Positions 26,689-35,158 of a DNA stretch of 56,312 nucleotides are shown here, in pieces (position 1 is the stretch's first letter; each line of letters starts with the position of its first letter). This DNA comes from an uncultured Lachnospiraceae bacterium (GTDB taxonomy: Bacteria; Bacillota; Clostridia; Lachnospirales; Lachnospiraceae), in the NCBI GenBank assembly GCA_947625875.1, contig CANQQG010000008.1, positions 1-56,312 on the forward strand, in the 5' to 3' direction. The notes below the pieces were generated by a model. It searched no databases. It saw only the letters and a program-made list of their open reading frames with translations, and was not told the origin of the DNA. A program made the translations under genes and the position numbers.

Positions 26689-29600
26689 TTATGACTGCTT
26701 TTCTACGCTTAATTTTACTTTTTCTCCATTGATGTTCCATTCTTTGGTGAATCCTTTCAAGTTATTCGCAGTTATTGAAACGCCAAGCACCTCTGAGCGG
26801 ATCGTATCTCCATATTTTGTAAAAATATCTGTAATCTTTGCCTCTGCCTCGTATGAAACAGCAATCTTATCCATAACTTCAAAGCCCGCTTCCCTGCGCA
26901 TTGTCTGGAGTTTACTGATCAGTTCGCGCACAAACCCTTCTTCTCTCAGCTCCTGCGTCAGGTTCGTATCAAGCGCTACGGTGATATGATTATCCCCCTC
27001 CGTTACATATCCTTCCATCTGCGTCATCGTGATCAGCAGATCCTCTTCTGATAATACGACTTCCGGGCCAATGCTGTCAAGCGTCAGAATGCCTTTTTCC
27101 CGCAACTGCGCCATCGCCGCATTGCCGTTAAGCTCCGCGAGCGCCTGCTGGATCTGTTTTAAATACCTGCCGTACTTCGGCCCGACTGTGCGCAGCTGCG
27201 GTTTGAATGCATAATCTGTATATGCGCTCATATCATCTGTAAATTCCACGCATTTTACATTCAGTTCGTCCTCTATGACCGCCGTAAAGTAATCCGGCAG
27301 CTCAAACGGCGCTTTTACAAACATCCTGCCGACCGGCTGGCGGTTCTTTATATTTGCGGCATTCCGGCACGCGCGCCCCATAACGACGATCTTTAACGCT
27401 TCGTCCATCTGCTCTTCCAGCTTTTTATCGATGTAAGCCTCCTCTGCCGAAGGGAAATCGCACAGATGCACGCTTTCCGGCGCGTCTTTATCAATGCTGC
27501 ACACAAGGTTCCGGTAAATATCCTCTGCAATAAACGGAACCATCGGCGCGGCCGCCTTTGCGACCGTCACAAGCGCGGTATAAAGCGTCATATACGCGTT
27601 GACCTTATCCTGCTCCATGCCCTTCGCCCAGAAGCGGCCGCGGCTCCTTCTGACATACCAGTTGGACATCTCATCCACAAACGCATCCAGCGCCCGCGCC
27701 GCCTCCGGTATCCGGTAGCCGCCCAGGCTGCTGTCCACGTCCCCCACGACGGTATTCAGCCGGGACAGCAGCCATTTATCCATAACGCTTAATTTATCAT
27801 ATTCCAATCGATGCTTTGTTGCGTCAAATTCGTCAATATTTGCATACAAAACAAAGAATGCATACGTATTCCACAACGTCCCGAGGAATTTCCGCTGCCC
27901 CTCCTGCACAGCCTTCCCATGGAAGCGGTTCGGCAGCCACGGCGCGCTGTTGATATAAAAATACCAGCGGATCGCATCTGCGCCATAAGTCTTCAGCGCT
28001 TCAAACGGGTCTACCGCGTTTCCTTTGGACTTGCTCATCTTCTGCCCGTTTTCATCCTGTACATGCCCCAGCACGATGACGTTTTCATAAGGCGCTTTGT
28101 TAAATAACAGCGTGGACTCCGCCATCAGGGAATAAAACCACCCTCTCGTCTGGTCGACCGCCTCGGAAATGAATTTTGCCGGGAACTGCTGTCTGAACAG
28201 TTCCTCATTTTCAAACGGATAATGATGCTGCGCAAACGGCATCGCGCCGGAATCGAACCAGCAGTCCACGACCTCCGGTATCCGGCGCATCTGCCCGCCG
28301 CATTCCGGACATTGATAAACGACTTCATCAATATACGGGCGGTGCAGCTCTATCTTGGCCGTATGCGGATCGCCGGTCTTTTCCGCCAGCTCCGCGCGGC
28401 TCCCGATACATTCCTGGTGGCCGCACGCGCATTCCCATACCGGAAGCGGCGTGCCCCAGTAGCGGTTGCGGGAAATGCCCCAGTCCTGGATATTTTCCAG
28501 CCAGTCGCCGAAACGGCCCTTCCCGATCGACTCCGGTATCCAGTTGACCGTATTGTTATTGCGGATCAGGTCGTCCTTTACCTCCGTCATCCTGATAAAC
28601 CAGGACTCCCGCGCATAATAGATCAACGGCGTGTCGCAGCGCCAGCAGTGCGGATATTCATGCTCGAATTTCGGCGCGTCGAACAGCAGGCCCTTTTTCT
28701 CCAGATCGGCCAGCACGAGCGGATCCGCCTTCTTTACAAATACGCCCGCATACGCCGTCTCCTCCGTCATCTCGCCTTTTCCGTTTACCAGCTGCACAAA
28801 CGGCAGGTCATAATTCCGCCCGACATTGGCGTCGTCCTCGCCGAACGCGGGCGCGATGTGTACGATGCCCGTTCCGTCCGTCATCGTTACATACGTATCG
28901 CAGGTAATGAAATGCGCTTTTTTATGCTGTTTTTCGATGATCTCTTTTGCAAAGTCAAACAACGGCTCATATTCCCGATACTCAAGGTCTGTGCCCTTCA
29001 TTGTCTCCAGGACTTCATACGCGCTCTGCCCCTCTTCTTTTGCCAGCGGGCCGAGCACCGTATCCAGCAGCGCCTGCGCCATATAATACGTATAGCCGTC
29101 CGCCGCTTTTACTTTACAGTAGATCTCATCCGGATTGACGCAGAGCGCCACGTTGGAAGGAAGCGTCCATGGCGTCGTCGTCCATGCGAGGAAATAAGCG
29201 TCCTCGCCGACTACCCGGAAACGCGCGATGGCGGACCGCTCTTTCACTGTTTTATAGCCCTGCGCAACCTCCTGCGCGGACAGCGGCGTCCCGCAGCGCG
29301 GGCAGTACGGCACGATTTTAAAGCCTTTATACAGCAGCTTTTTATCCCAGATCTGCTTTAACGCCCACCACTCGGATTCTATAAAATCATCTTCGTACGT
29401 AACATACGGGTCGTCCATATCCGCCCAGAAGCCGACCGTCTGGGAAAAATCTTCCCACATGCCCTTATATTTCCACACCGACTCTTTACATTTTCTGATG
29501 AACGGCTCCATGCCGTATTCTTCAATCTGGTCTTTCCCGTTTAACCCCAAAAGCTTTTCCACTTCCAGCTCGACCGGAAGCCCATGCGTGTCCCAGCCGG

Positions 29601-29847
29601 CTTTCCGCGGCACATATTTTCCCTTCATCGTCTGATAGCGCGGGATCATATCCTTGATCACGCGCGTCAGGACATGGCCGATATGCGGCTTGCCATTTGC
29701 CGTAGGCGGCCCGTCGTAAAACGTGTACGTCTCGCCTTCCTTTCTGGAATCCATGGATTTCCGGAAGATATCATGCTCCTTCCAGAAGTCCGCAACCTTT
29801 TTTTCCCTTTCAACAAAATTCATATTTGTATCTACTTTGCTGTACAT
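26689..29847 (-). CDS. ileS: Isoleucyl-tRNA synthetase (type 2, eukaryote-like form)
   Basis: 1052 residues from the ATG at 29845-29847, which has AAAGGAGA at good spacing; the frame is open 8 codons further without a site. The HIGH motif is PTANGKPHIGHVLTR, KMSKS is QKMSKSKGNAVDP, and the editing (CP1) region and anticodon-binding domain follow. The long C-terminal part and motif spacing fit the type 2 IleS found in many Clostridia, a class often less sensitive to mupirocin (family knowledge, not tested here). Expression is controlled by the upstream T-box. Confidence 0.95.
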   Translation of the reverse strand: MYSKVDTNMNFVEREKKVADFWKEHDIFRKSMDSRKEGETYTFYDGPPTANGKPHIGHVLTRVIKDMIPRYQTMKGKYVPRKAGWDTHGLPVELEVEKLLGLNGKDQIEEYGMEPFIRKCKESVWKYKGMWEDFSQTVGFWADMDDPYVTYEDDFIESEWWALKQIWDKKLLYKGFKIVPYCPRCGTPLSAQEVAQGYKTVKERSAIARFRVVGEDAYFLAWTTTPWTLPSNVALCVNPDEIYCKVKAADGYTYYMAQALLDTVLGPLAKEEGQSAYEVLETMKGTDLEYREYEPLFDFAKEIIEKQHKKAHFITCDTYVTMTDGTGIVHIAPAFGEDDANVGRNYDLPFVQLVNGKGEMTEETAYAGVFVKKADPLVLADLEKKGLLFDAPKFEHEYPHCWRCDTPLIYYARESWFIRMTEVKDDLIRNNNTVNWIPESIGKGRFGDWLENIQDWGISRNRYWGTPLPVWECACGHQECIGSRAELAEKTGDPHTAKIELHRPYIDEVVYQCPECGGQMRRIPEVVDCWFDSGAMPFAQHHYPFENEELFRQQFPAKFISEAVDQTRGWFYSLMAESTLLFNKAPYENVIVLGHVQDENGQKMSKSKGNAVDPFEALKTYGADAIRWYFYINSAPWLPNRFHGKAVQEGQRKFLGTLWNTYAFFVLYANIDEFDATKHRLEYDKLSVMDKWLLSRLNTVVGDVDSSLGGYRIPEAARALDAFVDEMSNWYVRRSRGRFWAKGMEQDKVNAYMTLYTALVTVAKAAAPMVPFIAEDIYRNLVCSIDKDAPESVHLCDFPSAEEAYIDKKLEEQMDEALKIVVMGRACRNAANIKNRQPVGRMFVKAPFELPDYFTAVIEDELNVKCVEFTDDMSAYTDYAFKPQLRTVGPKYGRYLKQIQQALAELNGNAAMAQLREKGILTLDSIGPEVVLSEEDLLITMTQMEGYVTEGDNHITVALDTNLTQELREEGFVRELISKLQTMRREAGFEVMDKIAVSYEAEAKITDIFTKYGDTIRSEVLGVSITANNLKGFTKEWNINGEKVKLSVEKQS

Positions 29848-29941
29848 GGCGCTTATCTCCTTTATTTTCATAATGCGGGATCTTCCCGACTCCCTGCCTG
29901 CTGTGTCCGCAGTGATTTTCCCTGCGCGGGACTGTGCATAA

Positions 29942-30245
29942 AAGAAAAAGCCCGTCCTTATGTTAAGGACGGGCGTATCGCTCGCTATACCACCTGTAAC
30001 ATCATACTTATGGCATGACCGCCATGCATATCCGTTCCCTGTAACGCAGGAAATGCGTCAGCTCCTAATAAAATCCTGTTTTCTCTCATATACATATATA
30101 CCCGCCACAGGATCCGTTCAGCCTGAAACTCAGGAGTGATCTTCAGAATACCCGCTACTCATACCGGCTTCCACCCGCCCCGGCTCTCTGTCATTTTTGC
30201 GGATCTCCTACTGTCTCCGTCATCGTTTTTCGCTTTTCACAATAT
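29942..30245 (-). ncRNA. T-box leader (Ile) upstream of ileS
   Basis: The minus-strand leader carries the features of a T-box riboswitch in order. A stem I region with GGAGACAGTAGGAG and ACAGAGAGCC comes first. A candidate ATC (Ile) specifier codon lies at 30138-30140 within GAAGATCACTCC. The T-box sequence AGGTGGTATAGCGAG is at 29981-29996. The intrinsic terminator GCCCGTCCTTA/TAAGGACGGGC (29950-29974) ends in TTTTTC. Uncharged tRNA-Ile should favour the antiterminator and turn on ileS. Boundaries are approximate. Confidence 0.93.
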
Positions 30246-30252
30246 GAAAAAT

Positions 30253-30281
30253 AGTATAGTCTTTAAAACCTGATTTGTCAA
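30253..30281 (-). promoter_or_regulatory. SigA promoter of the ileS T-box transcript
   Basis: TTGACA (30276-30281) and TATACT (30253-30258) with a 17-bp spacer on the minus strand, directly before the T-box stem I. Confidence 0.88.
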
Positions 30282-30298
30282 GGCTGGCAGGAGATTTT

Positions 30299-30988
30299 TT
30301 ACAGATGTCCGTCATACTCATACTGCGAGCCATCCGGAAACGGTATGTCAAAATCATACGTAAAGCCATGGTCATGATCATCGTCATCGTCATAATCATA
30401 ATCGTCGTCATAATCATATCCCCGGATATAAGAGTTCTTATAAAAAGACAACGCCGGCCGCCACATCAAAAGAACCAGCAGTATAAACGCGACGATCGAC
30501 AGCGCGCCTGTCACGATCCCCGTAACCGCAAGCCAGTTTGAACCGGCTTTTCTGCACAGATGAATAATCCCGACTACGATCGCGGCTATGCCGATCGGGA
30601 TGTTAATGCAGGTGCAGAACATGACCAGGGAAAGTATCCCAAGAATAATGGAGGCTATGCCAAAACCAATGCCCGGCTGCGGTTCCATTTTTGCATACTG
30701 CCCGTATCCGTTATTTGCATTCTGATAAATATTCTGATAACCCGAATCGCTTCCATTGCCATTGCCATATCCGTAAGGATTGCCTGCCCCATACGGATCG
30801 CCCTGCTGTCCGTATCTGTTTTCCGGATTTGGCTGCCCGTATGTATACGCTGCGCCCTGCTGCTCCTGCGCGGGATCCGGATCCTGCTGATAAGTATTCT
30901 CCGCTCCGCCATAGGTATAAGCCATATGCCCGTCCTGCTGCTCCTCTTCCTGCGGACGCGGGTTTTCCTGCTGATTATTTTCTTCCAT
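30299..30988 (-). CDS. DUF4190-like membrane protein with Gln/Gly/Tyr-rich head and acidic tail
   Basis: 229 residues in three parts. Residues 1-105 are low-complexity, rich in Gln, Glu, Gly, Asn and Tyr, with repeated AYTYG/NPYGYG-like units. Residues 108-180 hold two to three transmembrane helices with GFGIASIILGILSLV and NWLAVTGIVTGALSIVAF, typical of DUF4190-type proteins. The tail is a run of Asp/Tyr/His (DYDDDYDYDDDDDHDHG). Function is unknown; the tail could bind divalent metal (inference from composition). It has its own promoter and lies upstream of the ileS promoter. Confidence 0.75.
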   Translation of the reverse strand: MEENNQQENPRPQEEEQQDGHMAYTYGGAENTYQQDPDPAQEQQGAAYTYGQPNPENRYGQQGDPYGAGNPYGYGNGNGSDSGYQNIYQNANNGYGQYAKMEPQPGIGFGIASIILGILSLVMFCTCINIPIGIAAIVVGIIHLCRKAGSNWLAVTGIVTGALSIVAFILLVLLMWRPALSFYKNSYIRGYDYDDDYDYDDDDDHDHGFTYDFDIPFPDGSQYEYDGHL

Positions 30989-31048
30989 TTATTTTCCCCT
31001 TTCCTGATCACCATAGAATGATCCGCCTGAAATGATCTTTCTATATCT

Positions 31049-31076
31049 ATTTTATCCAACCCTTGCGTTTTGTCAA
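31049..31076 (-). promoter_or_regulatory. SigA promoter of the DUF4190-like gene
   Basis: TTGACA (31071-31076) and TAAAAT (31049-31054) with a 16-bp spacer on the minus strand. Confidence 0.7.
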
Positions 31077-31168
31077 TCAGAAATCGGCCTTACGCCCTCT
31101 TTCCGCCGGACGCCAGAGGCATAATCCCGCGTCCCCGGACATACAGCCGCCGTCCGGAACATAACATC

Positions 31169-32152
31169 CTAAAGCGTTTCCCGCTCTAAAATCTGATATT
31201 TTAAATAAATGGATTTCGGCGCATAAGTTTCCGCCTCGATCTGCTGCAGCAGCTCTGTCACCGCCGTCGTCGCCACGCCCTCTACATTTGTGGAAACGGT
31301 CGTCAGCTTCGGCGAGATATAATCCAGCACATTGATATCATCAAATCCCATCAGCCCAAAATCATCCGGTATCCGCAGGCCATGCAGGTTTGCCCACTGC
31401 ATGACGTTTAACGCATAGCTGTCGCCGGAACACAAAAAGGCCGTCCGCCCCCGCTGCAGCTGCTGCGGCAGAGCTGACAGATAATCCATATTTTTTATGA
31501 CCGCAAATTCGACGTCTTTATACTGTTTTGCAGCCTCCTCCACGCCGAAGAGCCGCTGCTCGTGGACATAAATATTCCGCTCCGTCCCCATAGACAGCGG
31601 CGGGCAGATAAACGCCAGCCGCTGATAGCCCTTCGCCGCGATCCGGCTCGCCGCCTCCTGCGCCGCCGCCCGCTCATCCACCTGCACAGTCGTAAATGCA
31701 TCGGAGACCTGATTGCCCATGCAGACGACCGGAATATTTAAAGACTGCAAAAACGCTTCAAAATCCTTCCCTTTATTTAACGGGCTTAACAAAATCCCTT
31801 CCATCTGGCGGTCCGCAAGCCCCTGGATCAGCTTCCGCTCCCCCTCCGGGCTGTCGTCGCATACAACGATATTCGTAAAATAACCGCGCCTTTCCGCCTC
31901 CTTGTTGATCACCTGCAGCGACTGCACGAAATACAGGCTTTCCACACTGATCGTCACCACGCCGATCGACATTGTCCGCCCATGATGCAGGCTCCGCGCG
32001 AGCAGGTTCGGACGGTAGTGGTATTCTTCCGCAACGGCCAGTATCTTTTCCCGCGTCTCTTTTCCGACGCTTCCGGTATTGTTTAACGCGCGCAGTACGG
32101 TCGTCCTTGAAACATTACATTTTTCCGCTATCTGGTTTACTGTGATCGACAT
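31169..32152 (-). CDS. LacI-family transcriptional regulator
   Basis: 327 residues. The N-terminal helix-turn-helix is VNQIAEKCNVSRTTVLRAL, followed by the hinge YRPNLLARSL. A periplasmic-binding-protein-like sugar sensor domain covers residues 60-325 (MSIGVVTISVESLYFV, GLMGFDDINVLDYISPKLTTV). The start has GGGAGGGTG before it. It begins 28 bp after recQ on the same strand and may be co-transcribed with it. The nearest sugar gene is the GH51 arabinofuranosidase 3 kb upstream, but the operators there look AraR-like, so a link is not shown. The effector is unknown. Confidence 0.88.
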   Translation of the reverse strand: MSITVNQIAEKCNVSRTTVLRALNNTGSVGKETREKILAVAEEYHYRPNLLARSLHHGRTMSIGVVTISVESLYFVQSLQVINKEAERRGYFTNIVVCDDSPEGERKLIQGLADRQMEGILLSPLNKGKDFEAFLQSLNIPVVCMGNQVSDAFTTVQVDERAAAQEAASRIAAKGYQRLAFICPPLSMGTERNIYVHEQRLFGVEEAAKQYKDVEFAVIKNMDYLSALPQQLQRGRTAFLCSGDSYALNVMQWANLHGLRIPDDFGLMGFDDINVLDYISPKLTTVSTNVEGVATTAVTELLQQIEAETYAPKSIYLKYQILERETL

Positions 32153-32179
32153 TTCACCCTCCCAAACCGCCCGGCGGAC

Positions 32180-34423
32180 TCACGCCCGGACATATTCCAT
32201 CACGATCATCCGCTGCGCCTTTTCATTGTAAAAAATATCTTCGTACTCCGTTCCCTTTTGGCTCGTGCGCATATCGATAAAAAGCCCCGCTTCTTTGCCC
32301 GCCTCAAAGACGACCTTCCGGCGCAGGCCGTCCATATACTTCTCATCCGCATACCCTTTGGACTGCATATTCCGGAAAATTTCCGCGCCCGAGAGCTTTT
32401 TGACCGTCTCCGCATCGCGCAGGCCGTTTAGTTTCTCCGCGATTTCCGTAACATAATATTTTTCCGCATACGGGAAATCCTGCGCCCGCTCTTTGGTGAT
32501 GTAAAAATCTTCTTTTTTCGCGCGCGTCTTTGACTGGGCGGCCAGGAACAGATCCGCCTCGCCCGCGTCACCAAAGTACAGCTTCTCCTGTTTTCCGTTG
32601 GTAAAGTTTTTTATCTCATCAAGAAATTCCCTGCCGTAGCGCTCATATTTATTCTGCCCGACGCCGCTGACGCCGAGCATCTGCGGCATATCGAGCGGCA
32701 GCCTGACGCACATATCCACAAGCGTTTTGTCTGAAAAAATCAGGTATGGCGGCAGAGCTTCTTTTTTTGCCAGCTGCGCGCGCAGCTTACGCAGGCGGTC
32801 GAAAAGCTCCAGCCCCCTTGAATTTAATATGTCCGACCTGCGCGCCGATGCTTTTGGCTGGCTGCCCGCTGCGGCGGCATTTTTTGGTTTTTTCACAATA
32901 ACCGCCCGCTGTCCGCCCGCCACCTCGCGCGCCCTGCCTGTCAGACGCAGCAACGCGTACTTGTCTTTTGTGACGTCAAGTATCCCTTCCACGAGCATAT
33001 GGTTGATCAGCTGTTTAATCGCAATCTCATTCATATCACTGAGACTTGCAAAGGACTGGCAGGAGGAAACCCTGTACTCACGCAGCTTTGCGCGGTCGTT
33101 CCCCGAAAGCGTGCCCGCGATCACATTGATCCCATACCGCCCGCGTGTCTCCGATATGCAGGCGATCACCTTTTTTGCCTGTTCCGTCATGTCGGCAGTG
33201 TCATAGTCCTGGCCGCATACCGAGCAGTTGCCGCATGGGCCGCTGCCGTATTCGCCAAAATAATTTAAGATGTATTCGCGCAGGCAATTCGTCGTCAGGC
33301 AATAATAATTCATTGCCTGCAGACGCCGTTCGTCCCGTTCGCGGACCGCCTCGTTCTGCTCATCTGTCATTTCCGGATTCTGCTCTTTATTATCCAGCAG
33401 AAAGCGGTTTATCATCATATCCTGCGCGGAATAAAGCAGAATGCATTCCGACGGCTCACCGTCCCGTCCCGCGCGCCCCGCCTCCTGATAGTAGTTTTCT
33501 ATGCTCTGGGGCATATTATAATGAATCACATATCGGACGTTTGATTTGTCGATCCCCATGCCAAAGGCATTTGTGGCGATCATTACCGGGCGTCTGTCAT
33601 AAATAAAATCTTCCTGGTTAAGCCTGCGCTCCTCATTGGCAAGCCCCGCGTGGTATCTGGTCACAGATACCCGGGAAAGCCTTAGTTTATCATATAACGC
33701 GTCGACATTTTTGCGCGTGGCGCAGTAGATAATGCCGCTGTCCTCCGGATGCGCGCTGATATATTCCATCACATACGCGTCTTTTTTCCGCGGCGTTTCC
33801 ACAGCGAAATACAGATTTTTCCGGTCAAAGCCTGTCACGAGAATCCTGGGATTTAGCAGACCCAAAACGCAGACGATATCCTCTTTTACATGTTCCGTAG
33901 CCGTCGCCGTAAATGCGCTTATGATGGGACGTTTTTCCAGCCCGTTGACAAACTGCACGATTTTCAGATAGCTGGGACGGAAATCCTGCCCCCACTGGGA
34001 AATGCAGTGCGCCTCGTCGACCGTCAGCATCGAGATGTCCGCGCAGCGCGCAAATTCCAGAAAGCCAAAGGTTTCCAATCGCTCGGGCGCGACGTATATG
34101 ATTTTATACTGCCCTTTTGACGCCAGCGCAAGCGCCTTTGATATCTGGTTTTCCGTAAGGGAACTGTTTATGTATGCCGCGTGGATTCCTGCCTGATTTA
34201 AAGCCTGGACCTGATCTTTCATAAGTGAAATGAGCGGAGAAACAACTAAGGTGACGCCCGGGAGCAGCAGGGCGGGGATCTGATAGCATATGGACTTGCC
34301 CGCGCCCGTCGGCATGATCCCAAGCGCATCCCTGCCATTTAAAATCGCGTCGATCAATGTTTCCTGTCCGTTTCGGTATGTGTCGTAACCGAAATATTTC
34401 CTGAGAGCTTCGTATTTATCCAT
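32180..34423 (-). CDS. recQ: ATP-dependent DNA helicase RecQ
   Basis: 747 residues from the ATG at 34421-34423, which has AAGGAG. The superfamily 2 helicase motifs are present: Walker A MPTGAGKSICYQ, VVSPLISLMKDQ, DEAHCISQWGQDFRP, SAFTATAT and QEAGRAGRDGEPS. The RecQ-Ct zinc cysteines follow in CLREYILNYFG and GPCGNCSVCG. An HRDC-like region lies near residue 540 and a further C-terminal extension follows it. It unwinds DNA 3' to 5' in recombination and repair. It has its own promoter. Confidence 0.95.
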   Translation of the reverse strand: MDKYEALRKYFGYDTYRNGQETLIDAILNGRDALGIMPTGAGKSICYQIPALLLPGVTLVVSPLISLMKDQVQALNQAGIHAAYINSSLTENQISKALALASKGQYKIIYVAPERLETFGFLEFARCADISMLTVDEAHCISQWGQDFRPSYLKIVQFVNGLEKRPIISAFTATATEHVKEDIVCVLGLLNPRILVTGFDRKNLYFAVETPRKKDAYVMEYISAHPEDSGIIYCATRKNVDALYDKLRLSRVSVTRYHAGLANEERRLNQEDFIYDRRPVMIATNAFGMGIDKSNVRYVIHYNMPQSIENYYQEAGRAGRDGEPSECILLYSAQDMMINRFLLDNKEQNPEMTDEQNEAVRERDERRLQAMNYYCLTTNCLREYILNYFGEYGSGPCGNCSVCGQDYDTADMTEQAKKVIACISETRGRYGINVIAGTLSGNDRAKLREYRVSSCQSFASLSDMNEIAIKQLINHMLVEGILDVTKDKYALLRLTGRAREVAGGQRAVIVKKPKNAAAAGSQPKASARRSDILNSRGLELFDRLRKLRAQLAKKEALPPYLIFSDKTLVDMCVRLPLDMPQMLGVSGVGQNKYERYGREFLDEIKNFTNGKQEKLYFGDAGEADLFLAAQSKTRAKKEDFYITKERAQDFPYAEKYYVTEIAEKLNGLRDAETVKKLSGAEIFRNMQSKGYADEKYMDGLRRKVVFEAGKEAGLFIDMRTSQKGTEYEDIFYNEKAQRMIVMEYVRA

Positions 34424-34504
34424 TGTACTCCTTTTTAACGACATTTTGGCTGAAAGCATCTTGATAAATGTCCTAATCTTATGATTTTTTAATGCTACTG
34501 CATT

Positions 34505-34533
34505 AGTTTATAGTATGCGGCAATGTAAGTCAA
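34505..34533 (-). promoter_or_regulatory. Probable SigA promoter of recQ
   Basis: TTGACT (34528-34533) and TAAACT (34505-34510) with a 17-bp spacer on the minus strand. Confidence 0.6.
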
Positions 34534-34614
34534 GGCTGAAATCTTTCATTAATTAAGCAACAAAGGCGAATCCTGTACTTTTCCCTGCCTTTTGTCCTGA
34601 TATAAAAATTATTG

Positions 34615-34643
34615 TTGAAATTATGTAGAAAGTGTGGTATAAC
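34615..34643 (+). promoter_or_regulatory. Promoter of the antitoxin RNA
   Basis: TTGAAA (34615-34620) and TATAAC (34638-34643) with a 17-bp spacer on the plus strand, giving a start near 34650. Confidence 0.7.
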
Positions 34644-34649
34644 AATATC

Positions 34650-34750
34650 AGAAAAGAAAAGCACCCACTCCAAAGTGGATGCTCCCAAGCAGGTAAATGT
34701 CCTTACGGACACTGCCTATCCTGTGGATCAGACAGGATAGGCATTTTTAT
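34650..34750 (+). ncRNA. Candidate antisense antitoxin RNA of a type I toxin-antitoxin pair
   Basis: A plus-strand RNA of about 100 nt predicted from its promoter and structure. Hairpin 1 is GCACCCACTCCAAAGTGGATGC (34661-34682; 5' half GCACCCACT, 3' half AGTGGATGC). The terminator hairpin pairs TGCCTATCCTG with CAGGATAGGCA (34713-34742) and is followed by TTTTTATTTT. On the minus strand the toxin message reads through the same DNA and can end at hairpin 1, which is then followed by TTTTCTTTTC. The two RNAs are therefore complementary over about 100 nt at their 3' ends, as in txpA/RatA-type systems. Confidence 0.72.
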
Positions 34751-34866
34751 TTTCGCTTTTTCTTTTTCTTTTGGAGAAAGACAAGCAACGCTATAATTAA
34801 GCTGCCAAAGGCACATAACAAAGTTAATATGCCGATAATAATCGAAATAATTTCAAAAGCTGTCAT
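34747..34866 (-). CDS. Holin-like type I toxin peptide (39 aa)
   Basis: A 39-residue peptide starting MTAFEIISIIIGILTLL with a single transmembrane helix (about residues 5-31) and ending in a lysine-rich tail (QKKKKKRK). This is the layout of the short holin-like toxins of Firmicutes (TxpA/BsrG-like families). The ribosome binding site GGGAGGTGG is very strong and lies 8-10 bases before the ATG. The 5' leader is about 145 nt with several inverted repeats, which suggests translational control. Toxicity is inferred from family resemblance. Confidence 0.78.
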   Translation of the reverse strand: MTAFEIISIIIGILTLLCAFGSLIIALLVFLQKKKKKRK

Positions 34867-35018
34867 ATAACGCCACCTCCCTTCCTATGTACTCCGGCAA
34901 GCCGGTCATTAAGTGTCGGGAGGCTGCCACTACGCTTTACTCCGGTCGCGCTAAAAAACGACTCTGGAAGCTTAGCGCCCTGTCGTGGGTACTTTCCTAT
35001 GGCTTTCGCCACGTTATC

Positions 35019-35047
35019 AATATACCATTTCCAACCTCACATTTCAA
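35019..35047 (-). promoter_or_regulatory. Promoter of the toxin mRNA
   Basis: TTGAAA (35042-35047) and TATATT (35019-35024) with a 17-bp spacer on the minus strand, about 150 bp before the toxin start codon. Confidence 0.68.
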
Positions 35048-35158
35048 CCGTTTTCTACAATATCTTCCTCTCCGTTGTCCTTCACGTTATTTTGCCGCCT
35101 GCTCCCTGCCAATACGGTTCGGCATGATTTTCTGCCCACAAACCAGATGGGCATTCCA

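Noticed and set aside
28222..29361. A 379-codon plus-strand frame inside ileS
   Set aside because: Arg/His/Leu-rich shadow of a gene with intact HIGH and KMSKS motifs.
29942..30245. Hairpins upstream of ileS considered as tRNA or small protein gene
   Set aside because: The order of stem I motifs, T-box sequence and terminator fits a T-box riboswitch; no tRNA acceptor end is present.
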